From contig DASUII010000415.1 of the NCBI GenBank assembly GCA_036279835.1, positions 1 to 22,958 of the forward strand: a stretch of 22,958 nt of DNA. The letters are read 5' to 3'. Under the pieces are notes generated by a model. It saw only the letters and a list, made by a program, of their open reading frames with translations. It was not told the origin of the DNA and made no database searches. This document shows, piece after piece, positions 1 to 6,819 of the stretch. Numbering within the stretch: the first letter of the stretch is position 1; each line of letters begins with the position of its first letter. This DNA is from GCA-003244245 sp036279835. GTDB taxonomy: Bacteria; Actinomycetota; Actinomycetes; Mycobacteriales; Pseudonocardiaceae. Both the position numbers and the translations under genes were made by a program.

Positions 1-969
1 GTCCTACTCGTCGGCGGCTCCTCCCGAATCCCGCTGGTCGCCCAACTCGTCTCCGCCGAACTCGGCCGCCCCGTCGCCATCGACGCCGACCCCAAAGCCG
101 CCATCGCCCTCGGCGCCGCCCTAGCCGCGCTACCCACCCCCACCATCGCTCCCGACGCGATCCAGGTCACCGCCGAGCCCCTTCCTGAGCCCATCATGCC
201 AATCGTTGCCCGCATGGAGGCCCAACCACGTCCATCCCTGACGGCCATCCCCCTGGACGTCGAGCCCGTCGCGCTCCAGTGGCGCCGATCCAGGTCGCGG
301 CTGGTCAAACGTGTCGCCGTAGCGGGAGCGCTGTCCCTGCTCGCCGCGGGCGGCGTGGCGGCAGTCCCGTTGCTCACCTCCCAGAGCGGTCCCGCCCCAC
401 AGGCGGCCGCCGGAACGCGGGCCCCCGCGCCTGCCAACGCTGCAGCGAGCGCGGCCAGTGTCTCCGACAACAACCCGAGCAGCGGGGCGGTCCTTACCGT
501 GCCCGTCACACAGTCGACCAAACCGACCAGCGCAACGGCGAAAGCGGGGGCCGCCCCGGTGCACGCCGCGGCTCGCAAGACCGTTAGGTCAACCTCTCCC
601 GTTCCGGTCAGTAACCCGAGTGGCGCGATCCCAACACCCATCGGCACGAGCGCTGCCTCTAGTGGCAGTGGTACGTCCACGCTTCCCGGCGAACCCGCAC
701 CACAACCCCAACCGCAGCCCCAGCCCCAGCCAGAACCACAACCCCAACCCCAGCCAGAACCACAACCCCAACCCCAGCCGCAGCCGCAGCCCCAGCCGCA
801 GCCCCAACCCCAGCCGCAACCCCAGCCGGAACCTCAACCTCAGCCGCAACCCACGCCAGAACCTCAACCCCGGCCGCAACCCACGCCAGAACCTCAACCC
901 CAGCCGCAACCCACACCCACGCCCACGCCCACGCCACAACCCAATCCCAATCCCGCTACGAACGCTTGA
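1..969 (+). CDS. Hsp70/DnaK-like protein, C-terminal part, membrane-anchored with Pro/Gln-rich tail (5' end outside window)
   Basis: The open frame enters from the left edge. Its first ~42 residues include VLLVGGSSRIPLV and then AIDADPKAAIALGAA, which match the end of the Hsp70/actin-like ATPase domain (the adenosine-binding GGSSRIP loop and the last helix). A canonical substrate-binding domain is absent. Instead there is a linker of ~60 residues, a basic stretch (WRRSRSRLVKR), one hydrophobic membrane segment at about nt 313-375, an Ala/Ser/Thr/Pro-rich spacer and an extended PQ/PE tail. By membrane topology the ATPase is probably cytoplasmic and the tail faces the cell wall. Actinobacteria carry several DnaK-like proteins fused to membrane and low-complexity tails, and their clients are unknown. 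I am confident of the Hsp70 fold and the membrane segment; the function is inferred. Confidence 0.85.
   Translation, partial: VLLVGGSSRIPLVAQLVSAELGRPVAIDADPKAAIALGAALAALPTPTIAPDAIQVTAEPLPEPIMPIVARMEAQPRPSLTAIPLDVEPVALQWRRSRSRLVKRVAVAGALSLLAAGGVAAVPLLTSQSGPAPQAAAGTRAPAPANAAASAASVSDNNPSSGAVLTVPVTQSTKPTSATAKAGAAPVHAAARKTVRSTSPVPVSNPSGAIPTPIGTSAASSGSGTSTLPGEPAPQPQPQPQPQPEPQPQPQPEPQPQPQPQPQPQPQPQPQPQPQPEPQPQPQPTPEPQPRPQPTPEPQPQPQPTPTPTPTPQPNPNPATNA
703..948 (+). repeat. Low-complexity Pro-Gln/Pro-Glu repeat inside the Hsp70-like gene
   Basis: Near-perfect repetition of CCCCAGCCG/CAACCC-type codons encodes PQPQPQPEPQ runs that pass into PTPEPQP and then PTPTPTP. The period is 6 nt with 12-24 nt higher-order units, so length changes stay in frame when whole units are gained or lost. 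The tail is expected to be an extended polyproline-type rod spanning the cell wall. Confidence 0.9.
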
Positions 970-1070
970 GAAGGCCAGAAATCGCGATCATGGGGAACCG
1001 CCAGCGACGATAGGGAGTCCGGGCGGCGTGGGTGGCGTCGCTGGGCACACCCGGCACGTACGGTGGGCGC

Positions 1071-2120
1071 ATGCTGCCCTGGTCTGCCGTACTCGCTGGC
1101 CGCCTCGACGAGCTCGTGATCGACAGTGTGCTGCTGCGGGATAATCCCTTGGGCGATCCGGCACGCCGCCCGCTGTGGGTCTATGTCCCGCCGGGTTACG
1201 ACAACTCGCAACAGCGGTACCCGAGCGTCTATGTGATCCAGGGGTACACCGGGCATCTGGCCATGTGGCGCAACCGTAGCCCGTTCCGCCAGCCATTCCC
1301 GGAGACCGCCGACGCCGTCTTCGCCGCCGGTGACGTCCCGCCCGCGGTCCTCGTCTTCGTCGACGCCTGGACCGCCTATGGTGGCAGCCAGTTCGTCGAC
1401 TCCTCGGGTACCGGGCGCTATCACAGCTACCTGTGCGAGGAGGTCGTACCGTTTGTCGATGCGCAGTACCGGACGCTGCCCGACCGGGCGCACCGGGCGA
1501 TCAGCGGCAAGTCCTCCGGTGGGTTCGGCGCCATGATTACGCCGATGCTGCGGCCGGACCTGTTCGGTGCGCTGGCCAGCCACGCTGGGGACTCGTTGTA
1601 CGAGCTGTGCTACCTCGCTGAGTTCGGTAAGTCGGTACGCCATCTGCGCGATTACGACGGCGACATCAGCGCCTGGTGGGCCGATTTCCGGTCCCGGACT
1701 CCGTTCACCAAGCCCGCCGACAAGGACCTGCTCATGACGCTGGGCATCTCCGCGTGCTTCTCCGCCCGCGAGGACGGCACTCCGGAGCTACCGTTCGACC
1801 CCCACACCGGGGTGCTCCGTCCGGAGAGCTGGCAGCGTTGGCTGGACTGGGATCCAGTGCGGATGGCGCCCCGGTACGCCGAAGCACTGCGCTCACTGCG
1901 CGCCGTATGGCTCGACGCCGGCACCCGCGACGAGTGGTACCTCGATCTCGGCGCGCAGGCATTCCGCGACCAGCTACGCGCGGCCGGGCTACCCGACGAG
2001 CGGGTGCACTTCGAACTGTTCGACGCCGGCCACGGCGGCATCGACTATCGCTACCCGCTCGCGCTGGCGTGGCTGTGTCGACAGATCGCAGCCACGCCGG
2101 GCAGCGCGGCGGCTCGCTAG
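1071..2120 (+). CDS. Putative esterase, alpha/beta hydrolase fold (esterase D / Fes type)
   Basis: A 349-residue protein starting MLPWSAVLAG. The hydrolase signature is GKSSGG, with Ser148 as the probable nucleophile. The acid is probably Asp287 (in AGTRDEW) or Asp282, and the base is His321 in DAGHGG. The early RPLWVYVPPGY segment and the VIQGYTG oxyanion strand match the putative-esterase family that includes S-formylglutathione hydrolase and mycolyltransferase-like proteins. No signal peptide is visible, so it is probably cytoplasmic. The substrate cannot be told from sequence. An in-frame GTG at 1032 would add 13 residues without family-like character and has only a distant AGGGAG, so I prefer the ATG. 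The stop overlaps that of the next, convergent gene. Confidence 0.8.
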   Translation: MLPWSAVLAGRLDELVIDSVLLRDNPLGDPARRPLWVYVPPGYDNSQQRYPSVYVIQGYTGHLAMWRNRSPFRQPFPETADAVFAAGDVPPAVLVFVDAWTAYGGSQFVDSSGTGRYHSYLCEEVVPFVDAQYRTLPDRAHRAISGKSSGGFGAMITPMLRPDLFGALASHAGDSLYELCYLAEFGKSVRHLRDYDGDISAWWADFRSRTPFTKPADKDLLMTLGISACFSAREDGTPELPFDPHTGVLRPESWQRWLDWDPVRMAPRYAEALRSLRAVWLDAGTRDEWYLDLGAQAFRDQLRAAGLPDERVHFELFDAGHGGIDYRYPLALAWLCRQIAATPGSAAAR

Positions 2121-2395
2121 CGCGTGACTCCGCGACGAGCATAGACACCGGCGGCGATAGAGACGCCGATCGCGGCGATGATGACCTGAATGATGATCTC
2201 AATCCAGGGTATGCCGCCGTTCGCGTTGGCGTATCCGATCGCGCTCGCGATTGCCGCGCCGATGAACGCGGCGATGATGCCGATGATGATGGTCAGCCAG
2301 ATCCCGATCGCCTGCCTGCCCGGCACGACGAGGCGCCCCAGCACGCCGATGATGAGTCCGATGATGATCGCGGAGATGATGCCCGTGATGGTCAT
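2117..2395 (-). CDS. GlsB/YeaQ/YmgE-family stress-response membrane protein (transglycosylase-associated)
   Basis: A 92-residue, very hydrophobic protein with three membrane segments. It begins MTITGIISAIIIGLIIG and has the family hallmark GRLVVPGRQ at residues ~20-28, followed by a Gly-rich second helix (GIIAAFIGAAIASAIG). Its length and pattern fit the transglycosylase-associated (YeaQ/YmgE) family, whose members are induced by general stress; their biochemical role is unknown. The start is supported by GGGAGGG 7-8 nt upstream. It overlaps the end of the convergent esterase by 4 nt. A possible stress sigma-type promoter lies just upstream (see the entry at 2433-2457). Confidence 0.9.
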   Translation of the reverse strand: MTITGIISAIIIGLIIGVLGRLVVPGRQAIGIWLTIIIGIIAAFIGAAIASAIGYANANGGIPWIEIIIQVIIAAIGVSIAAGVYARRGVTR

Positions 2396-2903
2396 ATCGC
2401 TACCCTCCCACTGGATGCTATGTCCCTACGATGTACCCAGATCACTGGATTTTCCACCCCACATCACCATGCGTGTCGCCGCGGGGCATAAATCTTCATG
2501 GGTGTTGTCGCACACCAGGCCGGGCAGCGGCTCTCCGTCACGGTTCGCGAGCTACCACCGCCGACGACTACCTCCCGCGCCCACATCCAACTGTGCGCAG
2601 CGCTGACCGCGCCGACTCGCAGGCCCCCTACCGGCGTGAGAGACACGACCCGATCAAGACCCACACACATCCGCGCTGGTCAACGGGTGAAACAGACTGA
2701 TCGTCTCCTTGCCGTCTGCGGAAGTCCGAACAGATATCAAGCAAGGATTGAAGAACAACACTTACGGAAAGTTTGAAGAATTATCTGAAATATTAAGATC
2801 ACTGGTTTAACAGGTTCAAAATGCTGGTAATCTCATTGTTAGGGTCGCGTTGCCCGTTCGCGCGATCTCTCACAAGACCATCGATTTGGGAGTACTATGA
2901 GGC
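2396..2903. other. Gene-poor, partly AT-rich intergenic stretch
   Basis: No convincing gene. The left 60 nt carry the ribosome site and promoter of the GlsB-like gene. From about 2730 to 2850 the base composition turns clearly AT-rich (for example GAAGAATTATCTGAAATATT), unlike the rest of the window. The right end adjoins the transposase remnant, so this may be insertion-sequence flank or foreign DNA. I could not find a pair of terminal inverted repeats. Confidence 0.5.
2433..2457 (-). promoter_or_regulatory. Candidate general-stress sigma promoter for the GlsB-like gene
   Basis: On the minus strand GTGG is followed by 15 nt and GGGTAC, about 40 nt before the start codon. Actinobacterial SigB/SigF-type promoters approximate GTTT, 14-17 nt, GGGTA. 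The -10 fits and the -35 only partly, so this call rests on the -10, the spacing and the gene's stress class. Confidence 0.35.
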
Positions 2904-3254
2904 TTATCGGAAACTCAGCTTGAAGAAGTGAAGTGAGCGAATCGCACTGAAGGCGGTCGGGTAGGTTTGAAGTGGGCGGCGGTAGTCGGTGTGCATGCAG
3001 CGCCAAGTCTTGAAGTTGGCGATTGCTCGCTCGGTGACGTATCGGTACTGATTGACCACCTTGTTGAACTACTTATGCCATTCGAGCAGCTCGCCGCCGG
3101 CTGGCTTCTTGAACGGTGTGGTGACGCCGCACCCGACATATCCCTTGTCTGCGAAGGCGTTCGACTCGTTGAAGTGATGGTCCAGTTGAAGATCCCGGAA
3201 GGCCTTGGCGTCGTGGGTCTTTCCGAGAAGCGCTACGACGATCGCGACAACCAA
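2904..3254 (-). pseudogene. IS5-like DDE transposase, C-terminal remnant with in-frame stop
   Basis: The minus-strand frame reads VVALLGKTHDAKAF, then ADKGYVGCGVTTPFKKPAGG, then WHK followed by a TAG at 3069-3071. In the same frame it continues FNKVVNQYRYVTERAIANFK and TWRCMHTDYRRPLQTY, ending LSFR and TAA. ADKGY, the ER...NFK..R segment and DYRRP are typical of the C-terminal catalytic half of IS5-group DDE transposases, in which the last Glu (here VTERAIANFK) is catalytic. The N-terminal two thirds are gone. The stop replaces what is probably a Gln codon (CAG to TAG). Clearly inactive. Confidence 0.85.
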
Positions 3255-3330
3255 AGCCGATCGCGGCGGCCACCAAGAGTGGGACAGTCACCAGGATAGG
3301 GACGGTCACCCGCAGCACGTGGGCCTGCCC

Positions 3331-3737
3331 ATGGCCGGAAATATGATGTGCATGTGGACCGTTGCCAGCTACGACTATGCCTTGCGGGTACTGAAGGCCC
3401 AGCAACAGTTCACCCACAGCATGCTGGTCGCCGCCGCACCGATGCTCAACGTGGTGCGCGACATCACATCTACGAACAGCAATGAGGACAGGCCGGCGAA
3501 TAACCGGCTGGGCGCCAGAGGTGACCAGCGCCACGAGGATTCTCGCGGGTCGCGGAAAAACGAGCGTTACAACGACGATGATTCGGCGGAGTACAATAAG
3601 CGCCTCGTCGACAACAACAGTCCGACGACAGCACCTCGGACACCAGCCGGACCCAGCGCGGGAAGACCCAGACCGAAGAGTCCGCCAAGACACGAGCGCG
3701 CGTCACCTCGAATACGGCTGACCGCAAGCACTCCTGA
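3331..3737 (+). pseudogene. Small phasin-like or helical protein, probably frameshifted
   Basis: From ATG 3331 the frame encodes MAGNMMCMWTVASYDYALRV followed by a helical stretch (LKAQQQFTHSMLVAAAPML), reminiscent of the Tyr/Gln-rich helices of phasin-type granule-associated proteins. After about residue 50 (nt ~3480) this frame becomes Asn/Arg/Pro-rich and unlike a protein. A different frame gives a plausible hydrophilic tail (SDDSTSDTSRTQ, KTQTEESAKTRARVTSNTAD) ending at TGA 3735-3737. The simplest reading is a small gene broken by indels. The phasin likeness is only a resemblance of helix pattern. It is adjacent to other wrecked genes. Confidence 0.3.
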
Positions 3738-3782
3738 CCGGTCACCCCTGACCGCAAGCGCCTCTAGCGGGATTAGATCACC

Positions 3783-3824
3783 GCGGTGCCGTCGACACGC
3801 TGAGCGTGCTGTCGACGGCACCGC
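3783..3824. terminator. 15-bp perfect hairpin between converging gene remnants
   Basis: GCGGTGCCGTCGACA and its exact complement flank a 12-nt loop that itself contains CGC-TGA-GCG. It lies between a rightward frame ending at 3737 and the leftward methyltransferase remnant ending at 3899, the position expected for a bidirectional terminator. A TTTT follows 12 nt after the right arm. It could also be a remnant of a mobile-element end. Confidence 0.6.
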
Positions 3825-3898
3825 CGGTCAGCTCGATTTTGTGCCAGCGGAGTTACCCTACGCTGGCGACGGGAAACCACGGAGCAGGCCCGCGGTGT

Positions 3899-4578
3899 CT
3901 AGCGCCCCCCAACGTGACCGAGCGCGAGGTATCCAGTGGTGCAGGCGAGCTGGTGGATCCGCAGGTCTGGGACGAACTTGGCCAACAGTCGCCAGGGCCG
4001 GTCGAAGCCGGTGAAATCGTTGACGAACGGCGCGTGCAGGGCGGCCACCCATGCCGGCAGGCCACAACCATGGGGCTGGCCACTTTCCGCCGGCCGCAGC
4101 CACCGGGACGCCGGGACGCCGGGACGCCGGGACGCAGATGATCAAAATGTGTTTCAGCGCCGCCGGGGACTGCAACACGTCGTGCACTGCGCAGAACAGG
4201 GCGGCATCCGCGGTGACCTCGATCGGTGCCCGCGCCACCGGGGCGGCGAGCAGGAGCACGTTGTCCCAGCCGTGCTCGGCCACCCGCTCGGCCGCCACTT
4301 GGAGCATCTGCTCGGATTCGTCAATCCCCACGATCGTCCCCGAGGCGCCCCACCTTGCGTTGCAGCAGCGGCAGGCACAGTCCAGTACCGCAGCCCACGT
4401 CCAGGACCGTGTTACCGCGCCGGGCAGGAAGCTGGTCGACCAGCTGTTCACGCCAGTAGCGGAAGGCGCCCGTTCGCTGCTCGTAGCGGCCGGCCTGGCT
4501 GCCGTAGGCCTCGGAAGCCGGCTCAGCACCGCCGAGGTTCGGCGCTGTTGATGCAAGACGCGGCGCGGGTGTCGCCAT
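3899..4578 (-). pseudogene. Class I SAM-dependent methyltransferase, broken by at least four indels
   Basis: Translation starts at ATG 4578 with GAAGG 6 nt upstream, 11 nt after the hydrolase stop. The N-terminal frame gives YGSQAGRYEQRTGAFRYWRE and the SAM motif I TVLDVGCGTGLCLPLLQ. The frame then shifts at a C/G homopolymer (4348-4351) into GTIVGIDESEQMLQVAAERV (motif II) and DAALFCAVHDVLQSPAALKH. It shifts again at the A/T run 4144-4147 (HFDHLRPG) and across the 8-bp tandem repeat 4104-4135 into VAAAGGKWPAPWLWP. A last shift near 4055 leads to WVAALHAPFVNDFTGFDRPW and the end HVGGR, TAG 3899-3901. If repaired it would be ~225 residues. The substrate is unknown. It was probably co-transcribed with the hydrolase. 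Confidence 0.85.
4104..4135. repeat. Tandem repeat, 4 x CGGGACGC (8 bp) within the methyltransferase remnant
   Basis: Four exact 8-bp copies in a row. Because 8 is not a multiple of 3, each gain or loss shifts the frame. With two copies the local reading would be HLRPGVPVAAAGGKWP, which looks like an intact family sequence; with four it is out of frame. This is the structure of a slipped-strand contingency repeat, although the gene carries other lesions too. Confidence 0.9.
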
Positions 4579-4589
4579 GGCGGGCCTTC

Positions 4590-5135
4590 TCAGAGATCGA
4601 CGTAGGCGAGTGGGGGTGCGCGAGGCGCTACGGGGCTGGGGTGTTGGTGCTCGGTGAGGAACTGGCCCAGCACGGCGGCGAACTGGTCGGGGCACTCCAC
4701 GTGGGGCAGGTGTCCGCAATCGGGGAACAACGACAGCCGACCTGCGGGCAAGCGGTCCACCGCAGCCTGAGCCTGGTAGATGGGGAGCACGTAGTCACAT
4801 GCGCCCCAGACGACCAGGGTCGGCATCGTCAAGGTGTGGAGTTGGTCGAGCAGGATCTCACGCTGCCCGTTGACGTCGAACAGGGCGCGCGCCATCGCGG
4901 TGGCGGCCTCGAGTTAGCCCGTCCGGCGCCCCAGCTCGTGCTGTTCGGTGACGAACTCCGCGGGCACCCGCCAAGGCTGGGCGAACAGCATCGCGGCGGA
5001 CATGGTCGTGCGCAGCAGGTCGCCGCCCGGCACCCGGCTGAGCAGCATCGCCTGCTCACCCACGACCGGCTGGGCGGCCAGGGCAAGCAGGGGGTTGACG
5101 TCGCGGCCCAGCCCTGCGCTAACCGGCGAATCTCT
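4590..5135 (-). pseudogene. Alpha/beta hydrolase, 5'-truncated and with an in-frame stop
   Basis: The minus-strand frame begins recognisably at VSAGLGRDVNPLLALAAQPV (about nt 5135) and continues through the cap region SRVPGGDLLRTTMSAAMLF to HELGRRTG. There a TAA (4914-4916) interrupts it, probably a CAA Gln codon mutated C to T. The same frame then resumes at LEAATAMARALFDVNGQREI and ends with PTLVVWGACDYVLPIYQA (catalytic Asp region) and FPDCGHLPHVECPDQF (catalytic His). The N-terminal half with the oxyanion HG motif and GxSxG nucleophile is missing. The 5135-5261 stretch that replaces it matches nothing I recognise. The ending is followed closely by the methyltransferase remnant. Confidence 0.85.
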
Positions 5136-5261
5136 ACTCCGCCGCGTCCTCCCGGCCACCGTGCAGCAGTTTCTGGCGATGCGCACCGCACTGAAAGACT
5201 GTGCCAGGCTCCCCGCACCTGAGCGGGTCAGCAGCCGCCGAGACGAGGGCAACAGCACCTG

Positions 5262-6251
5262 ATGAGCAGCCCAGAGGGCGTCGACACAGTCGATTTCGAC
5301 GGCGCCCGCTTGTACTCCATCCCCATGCGCGTCCGGTTCCGGGGGATCGCTGTCCGGGAGGGGATGCTGATTGAGGGGCCTGCCGGGTGGGGTGAGTTCT
5401 GCCCGTTCGCTGATTACGACGACACTGAGTGCGGCCCGTGGCTGGCTACCGCCATCGAGCAGTGCACCATCGGCTGGCCGCCACCGGTGCGCGATCGCGT
5501 CCCGATCAACTGCACGGTCCCGGCGGTCGGCCCGGAACGTGCGCACGAGATCACCGCCGGGTCCGGATGCCGCACCGCCAAAGTAAAGGTCGCTGACCAC
5601 CCGGAGTCGCTGTCCGAGGACCTGGCACGGGTCGAGGCGGTCCGCGACGCGCTGGGTCCCGGCGGGGCGATCCGGGTGGACGCCAACGGCAGGTGGGACG
5701 TCGACACCGCCGTCGCCCACATCCGCCGGCTCGACAAGGCCGCGAGCGGTCTCGAATACGTCGAGCAACCCTGCCGCACCATCGACGAGCTCGCTGCCGT
5801 CCGCCGCCAGGTCGACGTGCGGATCGCCGCTGACGAGTCGATCCGCCGCGCCGAAGACCCGTTGCGGGTGGCCGTCGCAGGCGCCGCCGATATCGCGGTG
5901 CTCAAGTGCGCCCCGCTGGGCGGTGTGCGGCGGTCGTTGCAGGTCGCCGAGGCCGCCGGGCTGCCGTGCGTGGTGTCCTCCGCGCTGGAGACCAGCGTCG
6001 GTCTCGCCGCCCAACTCGCACTCGCCGGAGCGCTGCCGGAACTCGACTTCGCCTGCGGGCTTGGCACGCTATCCCTGCTCGACGGCGATGTCGTCACCGG
6101 GCTTGGGTCGCTGCGACCCGTCGATGGCTACCTGCCGGTGCCGAGCAGACCCCCTGCACCCGACTCCGCGCTGCTTGACCACTACGAGCTGGTCGACCTC
6201 CAGCGGGCGAGCTGGTGGCGGGATCGGTTGCGCCGCGTCCGGGCCGTATAA
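5262..6251 (+). CDS. menC: o-Succinylbenzoate synthase (menaquinone biosynthesis)
   Basis: A 329-residue enolase-superfamily enzyme that dehydrates SHCHC to o-succinylbenzoate in menaquinone synthesis. Visible active-site elements are the Lys pair in TAKVKVA (K107, K109), metal ligands Asp140 (VDANG), Glu168 (YVEQP) and Asp191 (AADES), and the opposite-face Lys215 in VLKCAPLGG. The start region SIPMRVRFRGI and GPAGWGEFCPF match the short actinobacterial MenC subgroup. ATG 5262 has GAGGGC about 10 nt upstream. No other men genes are in the window. It is intact although it directly borders a decayed region. Confidence 0.95.
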   Translation: MSSPEGVDTVDFDGARLYSIPMRVRFRGIAVREGMLIEGPAGWGEFCPFADYDDTECGPWLATAIEQCTIGWPPPVRDRVPINCTVPAVGPERAHEITAGSGCRTAKVKVADHPESLSEDLARVEAVRDALGPGGAIRVDANGRWDVDTAVAHIRRLDKAASGLEYVEQPCRTIDELAAVRRQVDVRIAADESIRRAEDPLRVAVAGAADIAVLKCAPLGGVRRSLQVAEAAGLPCVVSSALETSVGLAAQLALAGALPELDFACGLGTLSLLDGDVVTGLGSLRPVDGYLPVPSRPPAPDSALLDHYELVDLQRASWWRDRLRRVRAV

Positions 6252-6288
6252 CAGGCCGAGCTACAGCGCCCGGCGATCGGGCAACGGC

Positions 6289-6431
6289 CTACTTCGTCGC
6301 GTTGAGGATGAAGTCACGGCCGAGACCCAGGAGCACGCGGTCGGCAGTGAGGAGTTGGGAACTCGCGATTCGTAGAACATGCGTTGGATGTCTGGGTCAA
6401 GGTCGTCGAACGAGTTGTCGACGTAGCTCAT
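6289..6431 (-). pseudogene. Small unrecognised protein, apparently frameshifted
   Basis: From ATG 6431 the frame reads MSYVDNSFDDLDPDIQRMFY with strongly GC-rich third positions, then loses that character. At about 6371 a different frame takes over with the same codon bias and reads ASSQLLTADRVLLGLGRDFI, ending LNATK and TAG at 6289-6291. Restoring one base would give a ~47-residue protein. A GGAGG lies 13 nt before the ATG, rather far. Family unknown. The argument is codon bias only, so this is a weak call. Confidence 0.35.
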
Positions 6432-6496
6432 TTCGCCACGCAGACCTCCGAACACCACCGAGCGGCGTGATCCTCGCCCGCGCATCGCCCCACCCC

Positions 6497-6763
6497 TCAT
6501 CCCAGCCACTCCGCCAGGATGTCCAGCAGGGCGGTTGCGGCCTGCTCGTCCAGCCGGAGCACGCAGCAGTTCGCGAGGTGTGGGTTCAGCACGATGATCC
6601 CGTCCTCCTTGGTCACCAGCAGGTTGGTGAAGCCAGTTGCGGTGTGGGCTTGGCAGGTGGTCATGACCACGCGGCGGTGGCGGCGGAGTGCGCTGTTTTC
6701 GGTCGGGCCAGCCTTGATAGTCATGGTACCGGTGTGCAGCTCAGCACCATCGTCTGTGTTCAT
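6497..6763 (-). CDS. Conserved small actinomycete protein, 88 aa, linked to the XRE locus
   Basis: The core MTTCQAHTATGFTNLLVTKE, followed by an LNPH...CCVLRLDEQAA segment and LLDILAEWLG, resembles short hypothetical proteins found beside XRE-DUF5753 regulators in Pseudonocardiales. No domain or catalytic motif is visible. It has no Shine-Dalgarno at ATG 6763. Instead, TAATAT ends 6 nt before the ATG, which fits a leaderless transcript. Later in-frame ATGs (6724, 6664) also lack ribosome sites. It follows the XRE gene by 56 nt but has its own upstream element ATGCACGT (6805-6812), so it is probably transcribed separately. Confidence 0.6.
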   Translation of the reverse strand: MNTDDGAELHTGTMTIKAGPTENSALRRHRRVVMTTCQAHTATGFTNLLVTKEDGIIVLNPHLANCCVLRLDEQAATALLDILAEWLG

Positions 6764-6771
6764 GAAGCAAT

Positions 6772-6812
6772 ATTATGGATGAGGTGACTTCAAGTCCTAG
6801 CTCTATGCACGT
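6772..6812 (-). promoter_or_regulatory. Promoter region of the 88-aa gene with ACGTGCAT element and GACTT-N-AAGTC dyad
   Basis: Reading the minus strand: ACGTGCAT (6805-6812), then the perfect dyad GACTTGAAGTC (6786-6796) containing TTGAAG, then TAATAT directly before the start codon. The ACGTGCAT element recurs in front of the genes at 8358 and 16956. The TTGAAG to TAATAT spacing (12 nt) is too short for a standard sigma-70 pair, so the dyad may be an operator rather than a -35. Confidence 0.45.
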
Positions 6813-6819
6813 GCTCGAA

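Noticed and set aside
589..939. Leftward frames rich in Leu/Gly/Arg or Trp/Val/Ala in the PQ-repeat region
   Set aside because: They merely mirror the proline-rich repeat and have no start signals or family character.
700..950. Repeat block considered as a CRISPR or minisatellite array
   Set aside because: The units are 6-24 nt, lack unique spacers and encode an in-frame PQ tail.
3718..3760. Direct repeat CTGACCGCAAGC (two copies 31 nt apart) as an attachment site or target duplication
   Set aside because: No integrase is nearby and it does not flank an element. Probably local duplication in decayed DNA.
3936..5222. Rightward 428-codon open frame
   Set aside because: It is the complement of the methyltransferase and hydrolase remnants, rich in Arg/Gly/His and without domain features. 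Such frames arise by chance in very GC-rich DNA.
4914..6014. Long (366-codon) leftward open frame opposite menC
   Set aside because: It is antisense to an enzyme with all catalytic residues in place. Its sequence is Gly/Asp/Arg-rich and family-free except for its last part, which is the hydrolase remnant.
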